Positions 6,348-10,521 of a stretch of DNA of 10,521 bases are shown here, in pieces. The notes below the pieces were generated by a model. It made no database searches and was not told where the DNA came from. It saw nothing but the letters and a program-made list of their open reading frames with translations. Position numbers and translations under genes: made by a program. The DNA is from JADIYM01 sp964641945 (GTDB lineage: Bacteria > Acidobacteriota > Blastocatellia > UBA7656 > JADIYM01), in the NCBI GenBank assembly GCA_964641945.1, contig CAZXLQ010000187.1:1-10521 (forward strand). Direction: 5' to 3'. Within the stretch, counting starts at the first letter, position 1, and every line of letters starts with the position of its first letter.

Positions 6348-7694
6348 ATGATCGTCGACGCCATTGCCCGGTACCACGAGTTGCTGTCGCCCGAGGTCGC
6401 GGCGGAGTCTTGGGATCAGCTCGCCGATGCAATGCGCCGGACGAACCTCGTTTTCGGCGAGCGTCCGATCTGCACGGTGCTGCGACCGTATCTGCTGGCG
6501 CCGTCCGAAGCGGAGCTCATCTACGGCGCCGCCCGGCTCGCGCTCTCGGTCCTCGAGCGAGCGCTCGAACGAATTCCATCTTCCGAATACGAAACCGTCC
6601 TCGGACTCTCTCCCAGAGAGGCGGCTCTGGCGCGCATCGAATGCGGGTTCCGGCCGGTAGAGACGCTTGCCCGGCTCGACGGTTTCCTGACCAGGGACGG
6701 CCACTTCGGGCTCGTCGAGTACAACGCGGAAAGCCCCGGGGGGATCGCCTTCGGTCGAACGCTGGCCGACATTTTCCTCGAGCTGCCGGTGATGAAGCAC
6801 TTCGCGGCGGAGTACCGGTTGTCGTCCGAGCCTGTCCTGGATCATTCGCTCGATGCGCTCCTCGGTGCATATCGGTCGTGGGGAGGGAAGGAACCGTGCC
6901 CGTCGATCGCCATCGTCGACTGGAAAGGGGCGCCTACGAAGACCGAGTTCGAGATCTGTCGAGAGTTGTTCGAGGAGCGAGGGTATCCGGCGCGCATCGT
7001 CGATCCCGGGGAACTCTCGCTCGAAAATGGGCGACTGCGAGCCGGTGACTTCGTCATCGATCTCGTTTATCGCAGGCTCGTGGCCAGCGAGGCGGCAGCG
7101 AAGCTCGCACCCGACCATCCGCTCGTTCGGGCCGCCGAGCAGCATCTGGCGTGCGTTGCCAGCGGGTTTGGTGCGTTTGCGCTGACGAGCAAGGCGCTGT
7201 TCGCGATCGTGAGCGATCCGGCAACGAGCCCGTGGCTTCCCGCGGACGAGCGGGTTGCGCTGGAACGCGTGCTTCCCTGGACGCGCGTCGTTCGTGACGC
7301 AACGAGCACCGACTGGGATGGAGCAACGATAGACACACTCGACTTCGCCTTGAGGGAACGAGAACAACTCGTCGTCAAACCGGCAACTGAGTACGGCGGG
7401 TCGGGTGTCGTGCTCGGATGGACGGTCGACGATGCCACGTGGGCGACGGCGCTGCGGGACGCGGCCGACCGGCCTTCGGTGATTCAGCGGCGTGTACCGC
7501 TGCCGACCGAGCAGTTTCCCCTCGTGCGGGACGGGAAGTGCGAGCTCGTCGAATTCATGGCTGACATCGATCCGTATCGGTTCAACGGACAGACCGGCAT
7601 TGGCGCAGGCACACGGCTCTCTCAGTCGCAGCTTCTGAACGTCACGGCAGGCGGAGGATCGGCGGCGCCGGTGTTCGTCATCGAGCCGAAGTAG
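6348..7694 (+). CDS. Circularly permuted ATP-grasp enzyme
   Basis: 448-residue enzyme of the circularly permuted ATP-grasp group (related to glutathionylspermidine synthase and DUF404/DUF407 proteins). In this group the metal-binding part comes first and the ATP-lysine part later. GLVEYNAESPGG (121-132) is the metal-binding E/N element. A central Rossmann-like domain follows (IAIVDWKG at 187-194, FEICRELFEERGYPARIVDP at 201-220). VIDLVYRRLV (236-245) is typical. LVVKPATEYGGSGVVLG (341-357) carries the ATP-binding K344 and the glycine-rich loop. PVFVIEP closes the protein. There is no obvious Shine-Dalgarno sequence before ATG 6348, so it may be coupled to the gene 19 bases upstream. The alpha-E and transglutaminase-like partners often seen with other permuted ATP-grasp proteins are absent. 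It may add a second residue or headgroup to the product of the first enzyme; this is inference from context only. Confidence 0.85.
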   Translation: MIVDAIARYHELLSPEVAAESWDQLADAMRRTNLVFGERPICTVLRPYLLAPSEAELIYGAARLALSVLERALERIPSSEYETVLGLSPREAALARIECGFRPVETLARLDGFLTRDGHFGLVEYNAESPGGIAFGRTLADIFLELPVMKHFAAEYRLSSEPVLDHSLDALLGAYRSWGGKEPCPSIAIVDWKGAPTKTEFEICRELFEERGYPARIVDPGELSLENGRLRAGDFVIDLVYRRLVASEAAAKLAPDHPLVRAAEQHLACVASGFGAFALTSKALFAIVSDPATSPWLPADERVALERVLPWTRVVRDATSTDWDGATIDTLDFALREREQLVVKPATEYGGSGVVLGWTVDDATWATALRDAADRPSVIQRRVPLPTEQFPLVRDGKCELVEFMADIDPYRFNGQTGIGAGTRLSQSQLLNVTAGGGSAAPVFVIEPK

Positions 7695-7738
7695 GGTTGG
7701 ACGGCGCGGTCTCGGTGGCGGACGGGAGAGCGGTCCCC

Positions 7739-7784
7739 GTCGGCCGCAGGCCGACCCGGAACCGCGAACGCAGTGAGCGGCCGG
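7739..7784. repeat. Degenerate REP-like unit with a small hairpin
   Basis: GTCGGCC at 7739-7745 pairs perfectly with GGCCGAC at 7749-7755 around a 3-base loop. It is followed at 7758-7782 by GGAACCGCGAACGCAGTGAG and CGGCC, which resembles the arm of the 2247-2406 element (shared GAACCGCGA and GAGCGGCC, one indel). CCGCAGGCCG is also shared (2374-2383 and 7744-7753). It lies between convergent genes, 45 bases after the ATP-grasp stop, and may help end that transcript, though no T-run follows. Confidence 0.55.
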
Positions 7785-7811
7785 CCGTGTTGAGCGCTCA
7801 CGTCGGTGGTG

Positions 7812-7838
7812 GCGGACGCAGGCGGATCGGGCGTGCGG
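7812..7838 (+). repeat. Dispersed 27-mer, copy 1
   Basis: Bases 7812-7838 match 10466-10492 at 26 of 27 positions in the same orientation, the single difference being C7817 versus T10471. A TGAGCG element lies a short distance upstream of both copies and a 10-base palindrome (TGAGCGCTCA, 7791-7800) lies just before this one, suggesting a longer diverged repeat. The two copies flank the radical SAM gene. Confidence 0.75.
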
Positions 7839-7864
7839 CACAAGGGTTCCGGGTCCGGTGGCCG

Positions 7865-7906
7865 CACAAAAAGCCGGCCGCCGGAGTGCGTGCTCCAGCG
7901 GCCGGC
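7865..7906 (-). terminator. Intrinsic terminator of the radical SAM gene
   Basis: Read on the minus strand, a 9-bp GC stem (plus-strand 7873-7881 with 7898-7906, GCCGGCCGC/GCGGCCGGC) with an inner GGAG/CTCC pairing (7883-7886 with 7893-7896) is followed directly by TTTTTGTG (plus-strand AAAAA at 7868-7872). It starts about 30 bases past the TAA at 7938. Stem plus immediate T-run is the textbook rho-independent form. Confidence 0.85.
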
Positions 7907-7937
7907 GTGACCGTTGCGTGACTGCTGACCCAGGCGA

Positions 7938-9944
7938 TTACATGATCGCCGCGGTGCCGTTGTTCTTGGCCTTTTTCAGACCGCCGATCTCGACGAGCTT
8001 CTGCTCCTTGATGGCGCCCTGCTTCTGAAGGACCATTTCGTTGAAAAGCTTCCGCATCATCCGCTGTTCCTCGGCTGCCGTCTGCGGACCGTCGGAAACC
8101 TGTCGAACCGCCGCGGCTGCGACTGGATCGACGACGAGACTGTGCGGGGTTGCGGCGAGCGGCACGTCCTTGCCGGCGGCAAAGACCTCGTGGCGTCCGT
8201 TCTCCTTGAACCACTTCGCGACCGTAGCGTTCTGGTGCATGTTCTCGATGATATTGCGCCAGCCGACGCCGGTGTTGTAGGCGCAGAACGAGATCTCACC
8301 TTCCTGCGTGCCGTACGGGATGATGCACATCTCGGTGCGGCGGAAGTCGTAGTTGAAGAGGTCCTGGAACCACATTCCCGCGATGAACAGGAAGTTCCAC
8401 GGATCCTTCCGGCGTTCCTTGCCAACGCCGTAGCTGCGACCGGTCGCGCCGAGCGACTTGTCGAACTTCTTGAGCAGGTCGACGATCCGAAGGCTCTTGG
8501 GCGCGCCATACGGATCGAAGTTCTTGAGCAGCGCGAGGCCGACCATGATGTTCGACATCCACTTCGCGCGTGCGGCGTCGTTGATCTTCGTGATGTCCTT
8601 GAGAAGGGCCGGGACGTTGATGAACTCGGGAACCGCGGCCATTTCCTTGGTTTCCTTGTTGATCATCAGCGCCGTGCCGACGCCACAGTTCGGGTGGCAG
8701 CCGCAGCTCATCTGGCCCCACTCGGCCTGCGGACCGTGCACGAGGTCCGCGAAGTCCGCGAACGTGCTCATCACCGAGATCGGGAACCAGTCCCGCGTCG
8801 GCTCCGTGATTCCGACCTGGTTCTTAACGTCGTGCGCCATGTGCGCAAGCGTGTAACGCTGGCGCAGGCGTCTATCGTCGGTGATCTCTTCGTCGCGACC
8901 CGTGAACGAAACGGGCTGGAACGAGATGAACGAGATCTTCTTGGGATTGTCCATCGCGAACTGGATGACCGGTCCGACCTGGTCGTTCGTGATGCCGTTG
9001 ACGAGGGTGACGACGAGAACGATCTCGACGCCGGCCTCGTGCAGGTTGTCGATCGCACGCAGCTTCACGTCAAAGAGGTTGCCAACCTGGCGATGGCTGT
9101 TGGCGTCGTTGCCAATGCCGTCGAACTGCAGGTACACGTAGCGGAGACCCGCCTCGTATGCCTCACGGCAGAAATCCTTGCTCTTGGCGAACTCGATGCC
9201 GTTCGTCGCAGCCTGTGTCGAGTTGAATCCCTTGCGGCGAGCGTACCGGATAGCATCCATGAAGAACGGCGAGAGCGTCGGCTCACCGCCGGAGAACTGG
9301 ACCGACATCTGCCGGCGAGGCTTGATCTCGCAGGCGTTGTCGAGGATTTCCTTGACCTCCTCGAACGTCAACTCGTGCACGAAGCCGACCTGATTCGCAT
9401 CCATGAAGCACGGGTCGCACATCATGTTGCAGCGATTCGTGAGATCGACCGTCAGCACCGACCCGCGGCCGTGCTTGATCGAGCTGGAGCCGTGATTGTG
9501 AAGCTCCCGATCGTTGTGGGCGTCGATGTCGCGTCCCGGATACATCGCTTCGATGTGCTCGAGGAACTTCGCGTCGACGGCCATCATGTCTTCGTAGCGG
9601 CCGTGCTGCGGGCACTCCTTGATCATCCAGATCTCGTTGTTCCGCTCGACGATCGTGGCCTTGATCTCGCCGACCTTCTCGGTCATGAGAGTTCGGTAGT
9701 CCTGCTCGCCGTTGAGGATTCGCTCACGTGCCTCGATCACGCACTTCGGGCAGAGCGAGTCGGTCGTCCTGGGCCATCCAAGCGTCGGCTTGGACTTCTC
9801 CCACGACTTGAGAAGGGGCTTGTCGGACCACTTCGGCGTAAAGCCGGGATTCGGTCTGTATCGATTGAAAAACTGAATGGCGTCGAAGGTGTTACGGGCA
9901 AGAACCGTTACTCCCTTCTCGACATACTTCATTGGTGCACGCAT
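7938..9944 (-). CDS. Tes/MJ0619-like radical SAM enzyme (putative lipid cross-linking)
   Basis: 668-residue radical SAM enzyme of the family that includes archaeal tetraether synthase (Tes; MJ0619, once annotated as a hydroxymethylpterin methyltransferase). CPKC (65-68) and ECPQHG (110-115) match the N-terminal rubredoxin-like metal site. VDLTNRCNMMCDPCFMDAN (166-184) is the CX3CX2C cluster motif (C172, C176, C179) that binds the SAM-cleaving [4Fe-4S]. FSGGEPT (217-223) is the SAM-binding GGE motif. CGCHPNC (414-420) and C540/C554 are candidate ligands of auxiliary clusters. In Tes the reaction joins the methyl ends of two lipid tails to give membrane-spanning lipids; in bacteria homologues may make diabolic-acid-type or branched tetraether lipids. 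The protein is longer than the roughly 500-residue archaeal enzymes, with a C-terminal Ala/Lys/Gln-rich tail (about 595-668). The start at 9944 has AAGGAA (plus-strand 9956-9961) 11 bases upstream; ATG 9932 (residue 5) is an alternative. The gene stands alone, with its own terminator. A pterin or other hydrophobic substrate cannot be excluded. Confidence 0.85.
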   Translation of the reverse strand: MRAPMKYVEKGVTVLARNTFDAIQFFNRYRPNPGFTPKWSDKPLLKSWEKSKPTLGWPRTTDSLCPKCVIEARERILNGEQDYRTLMTEKVGEIKATIVERNNEIWMIKECPQHGRYEDMMAVDAKFLEHIEAMYPGRDIDAHNDRELHNHGSSSIKHGRGSVLTVDLTNRCNMMCDPCFMDANQVGFVHELTFEEVKEILDNACEIKPRRQMSVQFSGGEPTLSPFFMDAIRYARRKGFNSTQAATNGIEFAKSKDFCREAYEAGLRYVYLQFDGIGNDANSHRQVGNLFDVKLRAIDNLHEAGVEIVLVVTLVNGITNDQVGPVIQFAMDNPKKISFISFQPVSFTGRDEEITDDRRLRQRYTLAHMAHDVKNQVGITEPTRDWFPISVMSTFADFADLVHGPQAEWGQMSCGCHPNCGVGTALMINKETKEMAAVPEFINVPALLKDITKINDAARAKWMSNIMVGLALLKNFDPYGAPKSLRIVDLLKKFDKSLGATGRSYGVGKERRKDPWNFLFIAGMWFQDLFNYDFRRTEMCIIPYGTQEGEISFCAYNTGVGWRNIIENMHQNATVAKWFKENGRHEVFAAGKDVPLAATPHSLVVDPVAAAAVRQVSDGPQTAAEEQRMMRKLFNEMVLQKQGAIKEQKLVEIGGLKKAKNNGTAAIM

Positions 9945-10099
9945 AGGTCAGTCATTTCCTTTTGCAACGGAGGAGTTTCGAGCTGTGTGTGGTACTTCAA
10001 CCCCGACTCGAAATCGGAAGCAGTGAGGCCGCTCCCTCGGATGCCGGTACCTGGGCTACACCCTTGACCACCGGACTCCGATCAGACAAATAAGACGCC

Positions 10100-10128
10100 A
10101 CTTTACGGATCTCATCCAACAAAATCAA
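10100..10128 (-). promoter_or_regulatory. Candidate proximal promoter for the radical SAM gene
   Basis: On the minus strand TTGATT (plus-strand 10123-10128) and TAAAGT (plus-strand 10100-10105) are 17 bases apart, each 4 of 6 to consensus. It would give a leader of about 150 bases before ATG 9944. Confidence 0.3.
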
Positions 10129-10219
10129 GCAAATCGAAGGTTTCAAACCGCACGCTCCACGCCTCGGCGCGCCGACTCCGGCAGCCATTGTGGAGCTTTT
10201 TCACACTGCGCGACCCACT

Positions 10220-10250
10220 TGTATAACACAAAGGTTGCTTAAAGGCGCAA
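10220..10250 (-). promoter_or_regulatory. Candidate distal extended -10 promoter
   Basis: On the minus strand TATACA (plus-strand 10220-10225) is preceded directly by TGT, an extended -10, with a poor -35 (TTGCGC, plus-strand 10245-10250) 19 bases upstream. The plus strand over the same bases reads TATAAC (10221-10226), within the interrupted palindrome TTGTATAACACAA, so it could fire in both directions. The minus-strand leader would be about 270 bases. Confidence 0.35.
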
Positions 10251-10342
10251 CGAAAAAGGATTCGCGCGGGAAAAGATTCTCAATCTCCGTAAGTTGCTGT
10301 CGCTGTAGCGGATTCGATCGGCGTCACCGACTGATTGGGTGA

Positions 10343-10521
10343 ATGGCTGTCGATTCCGGGTTTCGAGTCGGAACCTCTGATTTGACGGTCCGTGAGGTCG
10401 AACACCGCTTTACCCAGAACCAAGAGCTCAGCGCTGAGCGTCTCGCACAGGTGGCCGGACGTGCTGCGGATGCAGGCGGATCGGGCGTGCGGTGCGACCG
10501 TGGGGCGGGAGATGCACGGCC
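10343..10521 (+). CDS. Possible partial ORF running off the window end
   Basis: ATG at 10343 opens a frame of 59 codons with no stop before the window ends. The product begins MAVDSGFRVGTSDLTVREVE and later reads ELSAERLAQVAGRAADAGGS. The first half looks protein-like, but the second half runs through the dispersed 27-mer at 10466-10492, and third-position GC is lower than in neighbouring genes. Only a weak GGGTG lies before the ATG. No family is recognised; it may be chance. Confidence 0.2.
   Translation, partial: MAVDSGFRVGTSDLTVREVEHRFTQNQELSAERLAQVAGRAADAGGSGVRCDRGAGDAR
10426..10439. repeat. 14-base perfect palindrome
   Basis: GCTCAGCGCTGAGC is its own reverse complement. It lies 26 bases before the second dispersed 27-mer, just as the shorter palindrome TGAGCGCTCA (7791-7800) lies 11 bases before the first. 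It could be a repeat component or an operator; nothing in the sequence decides. Confidence 0.6.
10466..10492 (+). repeat. Dispersed 27-mer, copy 2
   Basis: Second copy of the 27-mer at 7812-7838 (26 of 27 identical, with a 21-base exact core at 10472-10492). The preceding 35 bases can be loosely aligned to those before copy 1 if an insertion of about 11 bases is allowed (shared TGAGCG and GGTGG), so the repeat unit is probably longer than 27 bases. Confidence 0.75.

Larger units (their letters stand above)
9945..10342. other. Non-coding region upstream of the radical SAM gene
   Basis: No convincing gene is seen on either strand; a 63-codon minus-strand frame at 9997-10188 has no family resemblance or good ribosome site. 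The region is more AT-rich than the genes around it, notably 10080-10290, which fits a promoter-bearing spacer. It holds two candidate minus-strand promoters (10220-10250 and 10100-10128) and a short hairpin CCGA/TCGG at 10003-10017 within the presumed leader. No tRNA cloverleaf or riboswitch class that I know is recognisable. Confidence 0.6.

Noticed and set aside
6309..7841. 510-codon open frame antisense to the permuted ATP-grasp gene
   Set aside because: Arg/Pro-rich product without motifs; the plus strand has clear ATP-grasp residues.
9929..9955. Eight-codon upstream ORF overlapping the radical SAM start
   Set aside because: The Shine-Dalgarno-like bases abut its ATG with no spacing, so it is unlikely to be translated; spacing fits the ATG at 9944 better.
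8142..10067. 641-codon open frame antisense to the radical SAM gene
   Set aside because: It is a shadow of a well-supported gene in GC-rich DNA; its product is dominated by Arg, Asp, Val and Leu and shows no domain, while the opposite strand has full radical SAM motifs.
9997..10188. 63-codon minus-strand frame upstream of the radical SAM gene
   Set aside because: No ribosome site, no family resemblance, and it overlaps the candidate promoter at 10100-10128.
10003..10371. 11-base inverted match CCGACTCGAAA (10003-10013) and TTTCGAGTCGG (10361-10371)
   Set aside because: Short and far apart; in 10 kb of GC-rich DNA an 11-mer pair can arise by chance.
10340..10380. T-arm-like stretch GGTTTCGAGTCGGAACC suggesting a tRNA
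   Set aside because: No acceptor stem, anticodon arm or D arm can be placed around it.

Overview
The window is GC-rich (roughly 60% or more by eye) bacterial chromosome with compact genes, convergent and divergent pairs, and palindromic repeats in the convergent spacers. Gene content is a MacB-type permease, an excisionase-type HTH fused to a receiver-like domain, a DUF4388-like/J-domain/TPR protein, paired ATP-grasp enzymes and a bacterial homologue of the archaeal tetraether-lipid radical SAM enzyme. This would fit Acidobacteriota or a similar soil or sediment phylum (Gemmatimonadota, Myxococcota). That placement is inference from gene types and composition; no rRNA or tRNA gene is present to settle it.

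Layout. 1-80: CGCAAAG-type palindromic repeat. 147-1247 (+): ABC transporter permease whose ATPase is presumably outside the window. 1470-2087 (+): HTH-receiver regulator. 2088-2478: convergent spacer with a doubtful small ORF, a 160-base element with perfect 35-base inverted ends, and a second strong hairpin. 5181-2479 (-): three-gene run of J-domain/TPR protein, 75-residue membrane protein and lipoprotein. 5182-5362: divergent promoter region with good sigma-70-type boxes on both strands. 5363-7694 (+): two-gene unit with a standard ATP-grasp enzyme followed by a circularly permuted one. 7695-7937: convergent spacer with degenerate repeats and an intrinsic terminator. 9944-7938 (-): 668-residue Tes-like radical SAM enzyme. 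9945-10521: mostly non-coding upstream region with candidate promoters and a second copy of a dispersed 27-mer.

How the genes work together. The three minus-strand genes 5181-2479 look co-transcribed and all have an envelope or protein-handling flavour. The two ATP-grasp genes are very probably partners in an ATP-dependent ligation of unknown substrates. The radical SAM gene stands alone with its own terminator; its likely role is C-C bond formation between lipid tails to give membrane-spanning lipids, by homology to the MJ0619/Tes family. The most interesting items are this enzyme, the ATP-grasp pair, and the repeat elements in the convergent spacers.
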